Source: Bacteroidales bacterium UBA2714
GTDB taxonomy: Bacteria; Bacteroidota; Bacteroidia; Bacteroidales; P3
Length of the DNA stretch: 64,000 bases
Direction: 5' to 3'
Assembly: GCA_002354035.1 (NCBI GenBank)
Contig: DEKU01000015.1
Location: 29,927-93,926 of the forward strand
The first letter of the stretch is position 1. The number at the start of each line of letters is the position of its first letter. This document shows positions 8,501 through 17,811 of this stretch, in pieces. The notes under the pieces are model-generated. The model saw only the letters and a list, made by a program, of their open reading frames with translations. It did no database searches and was not told the DNA's origin. The position numbers and the translations under genes were made by a program.

Positions 8501-10373
8501 TTTCCTGTGCAATCAGAGTGGGAGCGTCAGGACCATCAAGAACTTTGAAGCAGTTCTCGAAAAGAGCTTGGCAAACATCATCGATTTCACGGAGGAGCTC
8601 AACAGAAGAATATGCATTGCCAGAGGGAGCCTGAGCAAAAGGAATACCGACGGTTACATAGTTCAGTGCGCCAGGTTTCAGAGTGAAAGGACCAGCAGAC
8701 TGCATGAAACGACGGTCGTTGGGGCTGTTACCGGCCGAGACTTCGGTCCAGGAGTCAACAGCATTGCCGTTGGTACCCCAGTACAGAGGATCACTATCGC
8801 CAGGGAACATGAAGTCACAGTCGAAATCGGTGGTACCAGTGCTGATAGCGTTTCCACCATACTTCATGCGCTGACCGTTCTTCCAATAACCACGGAGGTA
8901 GTTATAATAGTCAGTAGCTTTGGAAGGCTCACCATTGACGGAATTGTTGCTGTTATCATAGTATACAAAACGACGCATACCGAAACGCTCATCATCGACA
9001 ATGTTGTTACCGAAGTTCACACCATTGATGGCACAGTTTCCGATGGCATCACCGGGGACAAAATACCAAGCATTGGGATAGTAGAGGTCAGCATCGTCGG
9101 TGAGGCTGATGGTGTCATAGGTGCCGTCGGCGAGACGGTAGTGCTGGAGCTGGTTGGGATAGTAGGCACGCATTTTGGCGATATCAATCTTAGGATTGTC
9201 CTTACCATCAGGATCCATATAGGGACCTTGGAAGAAGTCGATACCTACTGCAGGAGGAATGCCAGTATAAGCACCCGAACCAGGACCATCCTGCTCTTTA
9301 CCGTTATAGCAATAGCCGAGACCACGCTTTACATCGCAACCAACATAGTCGTCCCAAGCATAACCAAGGTCTGCATCAACCCACTGGCTGAAGTAGGTTT
9401 CACGCAGTTCGTATGTGGAACGGTTGATAATCTCGTATGTGTAGAAGGTCATGTTGTTGATTTCATCGTTGGTGGAGAAAGCAAACGCCTGAGCGCGAAT
9501 CTCCATACCGATGGGCTGACCTTTGGTCTCAGTGTGGACATTACCCATATCATTGAAGACCCACCAGATGGTCTGGTCACCTTTCAAAACCTGGTCGGAA
9601 AGAAGACCACCGGTGACAATGCCGTGCTGAGTTTCGAGAGTGGTGGTAACATGCGAGGTGTAGTCGCGACCCCACTGGGCTTTCAGAGTACGAGGGCAAA
9701 GCTCGTTGTTGAAGTCATAATAGGGATAATCGCCATCTTCCCAACTGTAGACACCATCATGATTGGCGTCGAAAAAAGGAGCAAGATAGGGAGACTGGTT
9801 GGAATTGATACCAGATGCAGGCCAGTTTTTAATAGTGGCGGGAACGGCATCGGGAGAGAAAGACTCATTGGGGGTACCACCTTGATCGGTATAGTCGAAC
9901 ATTGCCATGAACTGCAGGACTTCGTTCTTGGTGATAATGAAATGCTTGTCGAAATAGTTACAAACTGGGAGGTCGACAGAAGCAGTATTCAGCTCAAGGG
10001 GACCGGGCCAGTAGTCGTCACCTTCAGAGCCGAAACGCAGAGCGGCAATACGGAGCTGATCGTTGACATCAGTACCACCAATCCACAATGCGGCACAGAA
10101 AAGAGGACAGGTGTTACTGGTCTTGGGCAGGTGATACTGAGCTACACTGCCATCATACCACATGTTGCCGTAGCCGTTAATCAAGGCCCGGACATTGTTG
10201 ACATTCAGCTCAGCGGTACTCTGTGCTCTTTTGCACACAGCGGCTTTTGTCTGAACAGCAGCCCTGTTGGAAGAGGTCTTTTTGCAGACCTTGCAATCCT
10301 CGGCATAAGAGGTTGCAGGCAGGGCAGCGATAAGGAAAGCCACCAATACTAATTTGCTAAATATATTCTTCAT
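5544..10373 (-). CDS. 1609-aa exported protein with FlgD/T9SS-like C-terminal domain
   Basis: The protein has a clear signal peptide (cleavage near SYA-ED) and no membrane segment after it. The body is rich in aromatic and Asp/Asn residues, with stretches such as YYFDFN-type calcium-loop-like sequence, and shows no enzyme motif I can name. The last 100 residues (from about NVVPNPYYSYD) form an Ig-like sorting-domain pattern: PNPY, then VSIYTVDGTMVRRL, then GVYLIHFKVPG, and a tail RVVKWFGTMRPVDLNQF. This resembles T9SS C-terminal domains but does not end in the usual Lys-rich strand. It lies between a TonB-dependent receptor gene and a PorV/PorQ-like gene, 37 and 32 bases apart. A surface protein working with the receptor is the natural inference; its ligand is unknown. 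Confidence 0.8.
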   Translation of the reverse strand: MKNIFSKLVLVAFLIAALPATSYAEDCKVCKKTSSNRAAVQTKAAVCKRAQSTAELNVNNVRALINGYGNMWYDGSVAQYHLPKTSNTCPLFCAALWIGGTDVNDQLRIAALRFGSEGDDYWPGPLELNTASVDLPVCNYFDKHFIITKNEVLQFMAMFDYTDQGGTPNESFSPDAVPATIKNWPASGINSNQSPYLAPFFDANHDGVYSWEDGDYPYYDFNNELCPRTLKAQWGRDYTSHVTTTLETQHGIVTGGLLSDQVLKGDQTIWWVFNDMGNVHTETKGQPIGMEIRAQAFAFSTNDEINNMTFYTYEIINRSTYELRETYFSQWVDADLGYAWDDYVGCDVKRGLGYCYNGKEQDGPGSGAYTGIPPAVGIDFFQGPYMDPDGKDNPKIDIAKMRAYYPNQLQHYRLADGTYDTISLTDDADLYYPNAWYFVPGDAIGNCAINGVNFGNNIVDDERFGMRRFVYYDNSNNSVNGEPSKATDYYNYLRGYWKNGQRMKYGGNAISTGTTDFDCDFMFPGDSDPLYWGTNGNAVDSWTEVSAGNSPNDRRFMQSAGPFTLKPGALNYVTVGIPFAQAPSGNAYSSVELLREIDDVCQALFENCFKVLDGPDAPTLIAQEMNNEIVLYVKYDNPGSNNYGEKYSEVDPAIVRSYTDASGNTTFYSDDQRSYKFEGYQIYQLRDSKVSIADIRDITKAALVAQCDVRNFYDEIESITYDSVNRVYDTVFNENPSLPIGTLVNYTRNSTTGLMSPNIMVEGANQGIKHVFRITTDAFATGRNANLVNGKEYYFVCIAYAQNRYKEFAVEADKLDGQKEPYLAGRKDEFGRTITPVVAVPHDPSAENGGTIVNAEFGMCPNITRIEGYGNGGSVLRLSNESIEELMGAPGQPGKPAGKMKADATGMADNPCQILNPKYEENYGPIRVEVIDPLNVRTGKYIIKFDRSADIANAGWEISKSPEDPSYATNPYLFDNVESVKSDYTISRYNEQLFLDLGIAVALSNPQAVATPLEITTQNNQNYASRYYGGFVNNNSLLNSTLTYANRETPWLSFISDNDSYWVQNWVRSGTQFAADTRNTFTTTSGEVSYNEIYVDEDYFKSKQLLQNQLPTSVAVDRFQVFEDVAGGWAPYGLVSTLPFHPAFSYRYYVAGNEILDSLSRISSTFARSFNYWTIVRNTMDNFRNKSLNFNDMSKLPSVRIVFTNDTSKWTRCPVLEMCDDHTQSEGNARRFQMRRHASVDKLGRTAEELGVAPDVDDVNNPAYISADGMGWFPGYAINVVTGERLNIMFGEDSRFIQHNGTDMMWNPTSELTEGTQNYIMGGRHFIYVMNATDQPFYDIVNNTNSVVTSFKTPSYDAGRWSVSMLRSLDRLMSFVPTSDVNRLRVNRGVIDGESTTLIPQRDSAALLFASVAWVNMPLINPRFQFKNPIDIPCDVTIDIDVNSPYGRYLSPNATSVRLFDDTEIQNANYPMYMFEITPDIATLTGQATRDGAAKTYKDSILSLINVVPNPYYSYDTYESGSQLETKVRFVNVPAGTVVSIYTVDGTMVRRLGPTAGNVTHLDWDLHNHTGLPIAGGVYLIHFKVPGIGDRVVKWFGTMRPVDLNQFGF

Positions 10374-10410
10374 AATTAATTATTTTTTTCTCGTTAGATA
10401 ACGTTAGATA

Positions 10411-13400
10411 TTAGAAAGAGTATGCAACAGTAGCAAGGAAGCGACGGGGAGTAGAATATCTCCAGTAACTATTGCTATAGACGATGGAGTATATGTCTCT
10501 ATAGGAAGCAGGATCGAGGAAGCGCTCGATGGTTGACTGAGTTTCCGGGTCGGTCAGGTAACCATTGTCTTCGGGATTGCCGGTAACAGGCCAAACACTG
10601 GTAGTGTTGCGAATGTCGAAGAGGTTGTTTATGCTGAGAGATACGGTAAGCCAGGACTCACGTTTTCCGACCTTGATGGGGAAACGCTTATCAATGATGA
10701 GATCGAAGTAGAAACCCCAGGGCAGACGTGCTCCGTTATAGCTACCCACAATGGTTGACTGGGTGTTGCTGAAAGCTTTGGTGTAAGGACGACCAGATTG
10801 AGCAACAGCGATAAAGTCAATACCGAAGTTCTCCAGAATCTTGACAACTTCCTGACGGTCTTCGCCAGTTTCTTTGTCCTTGACTTTACGTGTGATGGTG
10901 GGTCCATTATATTTCTTACCACCTTGATAACGGAAGTCGAAGTTCACTTTGAACTCATGGCGACGGTCGTCGGCAATAGGATTGAGCATCTTAAGGGTAG
11001 TGTAGCCTTCTTTGATAAGTTCCTGCATGGTAGCGCTGGTAAGACCTGTACCCTCAGCATACTGCAGAGTGTAGTTAGCGTTGACACGGATATTCTTAGA
11101 CTGACGGAGGTCGTAGCTCAAAGTCAAACCTTTGGTAGTCTTGAAGTCGATATTGTCGTATGAGTAGTAGTTGTTGTTGGGGTCGGCACCGGAATACTGG
11201 ACAATCTGAATCAGATCACGAGTTTCTTTGTAGAAAGCACTGATGCTAATTGCATTAGACTTGTTAAGAGCCTGCTGGAAACCGAGCTCATAGTTGGTAA
11301 TCTTTTCAGGTTTAAGATTCGGATTGTTGATACTGGTTATCTGAGACATGTAAAGGTAGTTCAGATATTCTGCACGCCAGTTGCCAGAGGGGCGACGGGC
11401 AATAATGTCATAACTTGCCTTGAACTGGGCATTCTCGCCGACAGGGAAAGAGAAAGCGATACGGGGCTGGACAACGACCTGAGGTTTATAGTCCTCAAAT
11501 GCTTCCACGCCAACGGTATTATTGGTAAGAGCTTTCTGACCATTGGGGGTACGGTAAGGAGTAGGTTTACCGGATTTACCAGCTATCGACATGGGTGAAC
11601 TCAATTCAACACCGTTGGCATCGTACCAAACTGAGCCGTTACGATAACCATAGATGGTGGGGTTGTCAGCGTCAGCTGCATCAACATAAACTGTCCAATC
11701 ATCACCTGCGCCGCTGTAGAGATCTCCCTGGTAAGGAGCTTTTCCGTCCTTCAGGTCTTTAACGGTCCAGGACTCATACAACAGATAGGGGTCCTTGAGA
11801 ACGCTCTGGTTGGCATCGAAGATATCGACACGCACACCAACGTTGAAGATAAGGTCAGAGAAATAGAACTGGTCTTGGATATAACCAGCCATGTAGGTGG
11901 GAGTGTAAGAAGGGATATAACGATACTTAGGATCGCTGGGGCTGAAAAAGTCTTTCAAGCTCCAATTGCTGCTGTTATATTTCTTACCAGTATGGTCATA
12001 GCCGTAGTAGGAGACAATGGGTGAACCATTATTGAAAAGTTCATCGGACGAGAACATGTCAAGACCACCAGCCTCTACATATTTTTCGGGCTCATAACGG
12101 TCAACATCGAGATAAGTCACCTCGCCAATTTCGTCGGTCATGCCGAGGGACTCACGCATTGCGCGGTCGAAGTAAGACTGACCTTCCTTATTAAGCAGAC
12201 GGTCGAAATCGACATAGAGAGTTGAGCCTTCCCAACGATAGTGAGGTTTGCTCAAATCCATCTGAAGGATGTGACGGTTTGCCATCTGACGCATAATAGT
12301 CCACAGTTGATAGGCACTCAAGCCATAGGAAGAACGATCCATACGGTCGTACTGGAAACCAATTTCAAGAGCATGGCCTTTAATTTCAGCAGAGGCCTTG
12401 GCAGCGACGTAGATATAATCATCTTGACCGAAGCCGAAAGTGGTACTTTGAATACCTACATTATCAAGGAGGCCATAAATATTGTCGGGTCTGTCACCGT
12501 TTGCCAGACCTTTGTAATAACGGAGATTATCGATATTGTAAAGATTACCTGCGATGTCGGGGATACTGAGGAGCTGCAGGTTGTAGTTGGCCAAAATTTG
12601 GTTGGGGGCATAGGGCTTATAAGTACTCCAATCAATTATGTCATACCAGCTGTTCTGAACCATTGCGGCACGGCTGATTCCGTTGTAACTGAAATTGGGA
12701 ACCGCCTCGTAGCTGGGCTGTTGGTTTGTCTGAACACTGCCATAGAATCCATAATTGAAGACATCGTCGAGAGAACCACCGAAGTTTTCGTTATATGAAC
12801 GATAGCGGTCGCGCTCGAACATGGCAACAATGTTGTAGAAAACGTTCTTAATGGCTTTGCCCTCTGAGGAGGAACCATCGGTGTTGTCTACGTTTGTGGG
12901 CTCATCATCGGGGAAACGCTGGGTGAAATCAACAGTCACACCCCAGTCGAGGTCACGCGAAACACCGTTGGCACTACGAGCCATGTTGAGAGGCATGAGC
13001 GACGAGCTGGGTGAGTAGCTATAGTTAAGGTCGCCTGTGATAGCCAAGGTCGCGTAATCCGAGAAGCGGATGTCGAAGGAAAGTTGGTTCTGAGTTACAT
13101 AAGATGCTGAATGAGGAACACGGCTCTGGTCACCACCGAAATCACTCTTCGAAAGAGAAGTCATCTCGACAAAGTCATCACGATAAAGTCCAGTTTCAGC
13201 CGAATAATTTGTTGTTTGCGTTACAGGATCATAGCTGATGGGAGACTGCTCGTACTGACGAACTAAATTGTCGTTGACAATTTTATAACGACGGTCTCTC
13301 GGACGATAATAAGGTTGGTGCTGATAGGTATTACGCGAAGTAAGACGGAAACCCACCAGGGTTCTGTCACCAGTTACATTGCCATTCTCATCTTTCAAAT

Positions 13401-14166
13401 CCTGCTTAATGACAGGACCCGTAAGATATGCCGTGAGACGATTCCAATATCTGTAGTCAAGGATGGACTCGAGACTCAAGACACCTTTGAACTGACTTGA
13501 AGGCGGTTTCAGGGTGATGATCTGGGTACCACCAATGGCCTCACCGATACTGGCAGGAGTACCACCAAGAATAACTTGAATCTCGGCAATAGCCTCTTTC
13601 GGAACATTAACGCCAGTACGCTTACGAACGCCACCGACATTTGTCACCATACCATCCTCACCACGGGCGGTACTGGTACCACCATCATTATATCCTACAC
13701 CGCCAACGGCAGCAACAATGTTCTCGACCGAAGTACCGGGCATCTGGGCAATGGCATCTGCGCTCACACGCTCACCAGATTCAGCAGATCCGATATCAAT
13801 AATCGGGTTCTTGGACTCTGTAATCTCAACTACTTCCAAAGTCTTTGAGGCAGTTGACAATTCGATGTTACAGACAGAGAAACCGGAGGCTTTCACTGTA
13901 AAGTCTACACGTGTGTAGGTATTATAGCCCACACACGAAGCCTGAATCTCGTACTGGCCGACATTCAGGGGCTTCAGAGTAAAATTACCATCCATGTCTG
14001 TCTGCGTACCCTTGATTTGTTTACCGTCTTGCTTAGCAACGACGTTGGCAAAAGGCACTGGCTCTTTTGTCTTCGAATCGATAATGGTACCTTTGATAGT
14101 ACCCTGTGCGAGGACGAGATTCGCCATCAGCAACAGACCGATTGTCATTAGTACTTTTTTAAACAT
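10411..14166 (-). CDS. TonB-dependent receptor with carboxypeptidase-regulatory-like domain
   Basis: This is a 1251-residue outer-membrane receptor. A signal peptide ends near LVLAQ. Residues about 21-105 are a CarboxypepD_reg-like domain (GTIKGTIIDSKTKEPVPFAN, then TDMDGNFTLKPL). A plug domain follows (about 110-225, with ESGERVSADAIAQMPG and IQVILGGTPASIGEAIGG), then a long barrel with alternating aromatic strands and a terminal VAYSF. Such receptors use TonB energy to import large ligands, or act with a surface lipoprotein or T9SS protein. No SusD partner is present; instead the neighbours are a 1609-aa exported protein and a PorV/PorQ-like protein. The substrate cannot be inferred. The gene lies 29 bases after the 138-aa unknown gene. 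Confidence 0.93.
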   Translation of the reverse strand: MFKKVLMTIGLLLMANLVLAQGTIKGTIIDSKTKEPVPFANVVAKQDGKQIKGTQTDMDGNFTLKPLNVGQYEIQASCVGYNTYTRVDFTVKASGFSVCNIELSTASKTLEVVEITESKNPIIDIGSAESGERVSADAIAQMPGTSVENIVAAVGGVGYNDGGTSTARGEDGMVTNVGGVRKRTGVNVPKEAIAEIQVILGGTPASIGEAIGGTQIITLKPPSSQFKGVLSLESILDYRYWNRLTAYLTGPVIKQDLKDENGNVTGDRTLVGFRLTSRNTYQHQPYYRPRDRRYKIVNDNLVRQYEQSPISYDPVTQTTNYSAETGLYRDDFVEMTSLSKSDFGGDQSRVPHSASYVTQNQLSFDIRFSDYATLAITGDLNYSYSPSSSLMPLNMARSANGVSRDLDWGVTVDFTQRFPDDEPTNVDNTDGSSSEGKAIKNVFYNIVAMFERDRYRSYNENFGGSLDDVFNYGFYGSVQTNQQPSYEAVPNFSYNGISRAAMVQNSWYDIIDWSTYKPYAPNQILANYNLQLLSIPDIAGNLYNIDNLRYYKGLANGDRPDNIYGLLDNVGIQSTTFGFGQDDYIYVAAKASAEIKGHALEIGFQYDRMDRSSYGLSAYQLWTIMRQMANRHILQMDLSKPHYRWEGSTLYVDFDRLLNKEGQSYFDRAMRESLGMTDEIGEVTYLDVDRYEPEKYVEAGGLDMFSSDELFNNGSPIVSYYGYDHTGKKYNSSNWSLKDFFSPSDPKYRYIPSYTPTYMAGYIQDQFYFSDLIFNVGVRVDIFDANQSVLKDPYLLYESWTVKDLKDGKAPYQGDLYSGAGDDWTVYVDAADADNPTIYGYRNGSVWYDANGVELSSPMSIAGKSGKPTPYRTPNGQKALTNNTVGVEAFEDYKPQVVVQPRIAFSFPVGENAQFKASYDIIARRPSGNWRAEYLNYLYMSQITSINNPNLKPEKITNYELGFQQALNKSNAISISAFYKETRDLIQIVQYSGADPNNNYYSYDNIDFKTTKGLTLSYDLRQSKNIRVNANYTLQYAEGTGLTSATMQELIKEGYTTLKMLNPIADDRRHEFKVNFDFRYQGGKKYNGPTITRKVKDKETGEDRQEVVKILENFGIDFIAVAQSGRPYTKAFSNTQSTIVGSYNGARLPWGFYFDLIIDKRFPIKVGKRESWLTVSLSINNLFDIRNTTSVWPVTGNPEDNGYLTDPETQSTIERFLDPASYRDIYSIVYSNSYWRYSTPRRFLATVAYSF

Positions 14167-14195
14167 ACTCTTTAAGGTATTATTACTACATAGAA

Positions 14196-14612
14196 TTAAT
14201 TAATTTCGGGAAGATTGGCCTCAGGGATATATTTAGCCGTGAGGATAGAGTTATAGATAATAGCCTGTCGCAAATCAAAACCCGGAGGAACTATCTCACT
14301 TGTCTCTGTCATCACCTGGCTTGAATGACCAATCGGACTGTCCATAGATACAGGATTCTGAAAAGAAGACATGTTTGAGGCCGTAGAAACCGGTTCCGAT
14401 TCATAGGTAAAATAACCTGCGGAGGCCTCCTCTTCTGCAAAACTGGGGGCAGCCTTGGGCTGATCGGCAAAAAGCGATTCGAAGGCTGACCTCATACCAG
14501 AATCACTGGTATGGGAATCATCCTCCTGCGCAGAGATTGACTTACGCAAACTTTTGCGTGAGCCAATCCCTACCCAAAGGACTATACCCAGTATGAAGAG
14601 AAGGTACTTCAT
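14196..14612 (-). CDS. unknown 138-aa membrane-anchored protein
   Basis: I do not recognise this protein. It opens with one hydrophobic segment (about residues 3-17), followed by a basic patch RKSLRKS, so it is probably anchored in the inner membrane with either an uncleaved signal or a short cytoplasmic tail. The middle is low complexity, rich in Ser, Glu and Pro. The last 30 residues look folded (FDLRQAIIYNSILTAKY) and would be the region to compare with other genomes. It sits 18 bases after secDF and 29 bases before the TonB receptor, so it is probably translated from the same message. Confidence 0.75.
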   Translation of the reverse strand: MKYLLFILGIVLWVGIGSRKSLRKSISAQEDDSHTSDSGMRSAFESLFADQPKAAPSFAEEEASAGYFTYESEPVSTASNMSSFQNPVSMDSPIGHSSQVMTETSEIVPPGFDLRQAIIYNSILTAKYIPEANLPEIN

Positions 14613-14630
14613 TATTATCTAAGGAGTATT

Positions 14631-17600
14631 TTAGGCTTCTAATTGTTTCTGGTCGCGACGAGAAATCTCGAATACGACAGAGCATGCAATACACACAGAG
14701 GAGAACACACCACACAGAACACCAATCAGGATTGCGAAAATGAATCCACGAATCACCTCACCACCGAAGATGAACATCATCAACAAGGTGAAGAAGGTCG
14801 TTCCGCTGGTATTAATGGTACGAGCCAAAGTAGAGTTGATGGCATCATTCATGTGAGCTTTGAGGGTGCGTTTGGGATAGAGTTTACGGTATTCGCGCAC
14901 GCGGTCGAAAATAACCACGGTAGCATTGATAGAGTAACCAATAACCGTCAGCACAGCGGCAATGAACGATTGGTCCACATCAAGATTGAAGGGGAGCAAG
15001 CCATGCAGCAGGGCAAAGAAGCCGATGACGAGGATAGTGTCGTGTGCCAGAGCCACCACACTGCCCACACCAAAACGCCAACTGCGGAAACGGAGTCCGA
15101 TGTAAACAAACATTACAAGCAGACCGCCAATAACGGCCAAGAAGGCGTTACGGACAAGGTCATTTGCAATAGAAGCGCCCACCTGTTCAGACTGGATAAT
15201 ACCGAGGGGATTGGTCTCAGTGCTACGGAACTCGTCTTCGGTGATACCATTAGCGAAGAAACCTTTGGTACCTGCATACAGCAGCGATGCAATCTCATTA
15301 TTCACGGTCTCACCGTCTTCATTGAATTTATACTTGGTGGTAATCTTCAACTGGGAACTGGGGCCATAGGTTTTGACCTCGGGGGCCTCGCCGAACTGCT
15401 CGTCGAGGGCAGCACGGACGTCAACGGCATTGACAGGCTGGTCGAAACGTACAACATAAGTACGTCCACCGGTGAAGTCGATACCACGGCTCAGACCACG
15501 GGCAAAAATGCCAATCAGACAGATTGCCACAGCACAGATGGCGATAGTATAGAAGAGTTTGCGGTGACCAATAAAATCATAATTGGCGTTGCGCATGAAG
15601 TTCTCCGAGAAGGGGAACGAGAAGTTCATCGTCTTCTTATGATTCAGCATCCAGTCGATGCAGAGACGAGTGATGAAGATGGAGGTGAACAGTGATGTTA
15701 CAATACCGATGCAGAGAGTAACGGCAAAACCTTGGACAGGACCCGAACCGAACATGATGAGAACAAGACCCAGCAGGAAGGTCGTAACCTGACCGTCGAT
15801 AATAGCGGAATAGGCGTTGCTGAAACCAGCCGACACGGCATTCGCCATGCTCGACCCGGCGCGCAACTCCTCTTTGATACGCTCATAAATAATCACATTG
15901 CCGTCAACAGCCATTGCCAGCGTCAGCACTATACCAGCGATACCCGGCATGGTAAGCACAGCGCCGACGGAAGCAAGAACACCGAACAGCAAGAAAATGT
16001 TGGTCAAAAGAGCGATAGCCGAAACCCAGCCGCCGCGGTTGTAGAACACAACCATATAAATAAGAACAATAATAAATGCAAGGATGAAAGAAATCAGACC
16101 CTTGTTAATAGACTCCTGACCAAGCGAGGGACCGACAACGGCCTCCTGAACAATAACAGCGGGGGCAGGCAGTTTACCAGATTTCAGAATATTGGCAAGG
16201 TCCTTAGCCTCTTCAAGGGTGAAGCTTCCGGTGATGGAAGAGCGGCCACCGGCAATCTCACCATTAACAACAGGAGCGGAGTAGACCAGGTCGTCCAGAA
16301 CGATGGCAATACATTTGCCCACATTCTCGCCAGTGATGCGCTTCCAGTCGCGGGCACCCTCACTGTTCATGGTCATGGAAATCTCATTGCCGCCGGCATT
16401 GCTGAAATCCTGACGGGCATCGGTGATAACACTACCGTCTAACAAAGCGGCACCGTCACGGGTATTGATGCGGATTGCAAAAAGCTGATAGATGTCAGAG
16501 CCATCCTGGATAGGCTTGGCACTCCAGAGGAACTTCACGGTACGGCTATCAATTACGCGCTTTTCGAAAGCGGTGGCAATCATGCGGCTGATAGCATCGC
16601 GGCTTTTGGCATGAGCATATCCTACTACAGGACCCTCAAGCAGACCGCCCTGGGGGTTGATGTTCGGCATCAACATATCCTCATTGAAGAGAGGATGATC
16701 CTTGGCCAACTCATCGGCCGAAGCATTGTCGACCTGATTGTCGGCGCCCAAAGCATTCAACAGCGAGTCGCCTTCCGAAGCAGGCTGGGCTGCGGTGTCG
16801 GCCACCTCAGCAGTCTCCTCGGCGTTAGCCTCGGTGCCACCTATAGAAGAAATATAAGAATCAACCTTGTCGAGCATACGGTAGGCCTCAGCATTGTCAT
16901 AAGTCAGCCAGAACTCCAGCTGGGCTGTTCCCTGCAAGAGTTTGCGGACACGCTGCGGATCTTTCACACCAGGCAGCTCAACAAGGATACGCTCGGAAGC
17001 GCGGAGCTGCTGGATAGTGGGCTGTGCCACACCGAATTTATCTATACGCTGACGGAGAATCTCATAAGTACGGTCATAAGCACTTGCCGCTTCCTCCTTA
17101 ACCACCTTGATTACTGCATCGTTATCATCGTTTAATTTGATGCGGTCACGCAACTGGGTATTGAAATAGGAAGCCAGCTGAACATTGGGGTTGACCTCGC
17201 GGATTGCGTCATAAAACAGGGACACAAAATCGCGGTTTGTAGTCTTTTTCTGAGTGGCGATAGCCATATCAATGGCCTTGTTGAAGACTGAATCCTCAGT
17301 GTGACCAGCCAATGCGCGAACCACATCCACTGTCGACACCTCGAGCATCACGTTCATACCACCCTTCAAGTCCAGACCGAGATTGATCTCGCGAGCCTGA
17401 CACTGACGGTAGGTGTAACCCAGATAGACTTTCTCACTTGCCATCGAGTCCAGATACTGGGCCTCGCGGTCAATCAAGAGCGAGTCTTTCAGCGTTTGAG
17501 CATACAGAGCATCACCATGCGATTTGGTGTTGATAAAATTTTGCGTTGTGGTGCTCTGAACATAGGCATCTGCCGCTTTCGCTGCGTTCTTCTCGACCCT

Positions 17601-17687
17601 GCTCGTAACAAATGTGAAGGACAATTGATACAAACATACCAAGACAAATGCCCATGTAAGAAATTTAATAAGTCCTTTATTCTGCAT
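14631..17687 (-). CDS. secDF: protein translocase subunit SecDF (fused)
   Basis: SecDF uses the proton gradient to pull exported proteins through SecYEG into the periplasm. At 1018 residues this is the fused form usual in Bacteroidetes. The SecD half has an N-terminal membrane segment, LGLDLKGGMNVMLEVS near residue 105, VELPGVKDPQRVRKLLQG, and the GNVIIYERIKEEL region in its membrane domain. The SecF half starts around residue 690, with GIDFTGGRTYVVRF and a second set of membrane segments containing INATVVIFDRVREYRK. Asp and Arg residues of the conserved membrane motifs are present in both halves. A TATCTTTG box lies upstream on the minus strand. Four envelope genes follow with gaps of 18-37 bases. 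Confidence 0.96.
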   Translation of the reverse strand: MQNKGLIKFLTWAFVLVCLYQLSFTFVTSRVEKNAAKAADAYVQSTTTQNFINTKSHGDALYAQTLKDSLLIDREAQYLDSMASEKVYLGYTYRQCQAREINLGLDLKGGMNVMLEVSTVDVVRALAGHTEDSVFNKAIDMAIATQKKTTNRDFVSLFYDAIREVNPNVQLASYFNTQLRDRIKLNDDNDAVIKVVKEEAASAYDRTYEILRQRIDKFGVAQPTIQQLRASERILVELPGVKDPQRVRKLLQGTAQLEFWLTYDNAEAYRMLDKVDSYISSIGGTEANAEETAEVADTAAQPASEGDSLLNALGADNQVDNASADELAKDHPLFNEDMLMPNINPQGGLLEGPVVGYAHAKSRDAISRMIATAFEKRVIDSRTVKFLWSAKPIQDGSDIYQLFAIRINTRDGAALLDGSVITDARQDFSNAGGNEISMTMNSEGARDWKRITGENVGKCIAIVLDDLVYSAPVVNGEIAGGRSSITGSFTLEEAKDLANILKSGKLPAPAVIVQEAVVGPSLGQESINKGLISFILAFIIVLIYMVVFYNRGGWVSAIALLTNIFLLFGVLASVGAVLTMPGIAGIVLTLAMAVDGNVIIYERIKEELRAGSSMANAVSAGFSNAYSAIIDGQVTTFLLGLVLIMFGSGPVQGFAVTLCIGIVTSLFTSIFITRLCIDWMLNHKKTMNFSFPFSENFMRNANYDFIGHRKLFYTIAICAVAICLIGIFARGLSRGIDFTGGRTYVVRFDQPVNAVDVRAALDEQFGEAPEVKTYGPSSQLKITTKYKFNEDGETVNNEIASLLYAGTKGFFANGITEDEFRSTETNPLGIIQSEQVGASIANDLVRNAFLAVIGGLLVMFVYIGLRFRSWRFGVGSVVALAHDTILVIGFFALLHGLLPFNLDVDQSFIAAVLTVIGYSINATVVIFDRVREYRKLYPKRTLKAHMNDAINSTLARTINTSGTTFFTLLMMFIFGGEVIRGFIFAILIGVLCGVFSSVCIACSVVFEISRRDQKQLEA

Positions 17688-17734
17688 ATCTTACGTATTA
17701 AAGTTTTAATTAGTTATTACACTTTTTGAACATG

Positions 17735-17742
17735 CAAAGATA
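17735..17742 (-). promoter_or_regulatory. promoter -7 box for the secDF run
   Basis: On the minus strand this reads TATCTTTG, an exact match to the Bacteroidetes -7 consensus TAnnTTTG, 48 bases upstream of the secDF start codon. It is divergent from the radC promoter 44 bases away. The -33 element is not obvious. Confidence 0.65.
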
Positions 17743-17785
17743 ACAAATTTTATCGACACAACAAGCATTTTTCCAAAAAAAGCCG

Positions 17786-17793
17786 TATTTTTG
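17786..17793 (+). promoter_or_regulatory. promoter -7 box for radC
   Basis: TATTTTTG matches TAnnTTTG and lies 18 bases before the ATG at 17812, which leaves a leader of roughly 12 bases. The position argues against the longer reading frame that would open at 17791 inside this box. Confidence 0.65.
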
Positions 17794-17811
17794 CAAAAAA
17801 ATAGAGCCACA

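Noticed and set aside
7848..10352. 834-codon open frame on the plus strand
   Set aside because: It is antisense to the 1609-aa exported protein, has no signal or family motif, and arises from codon bias of the real gene.
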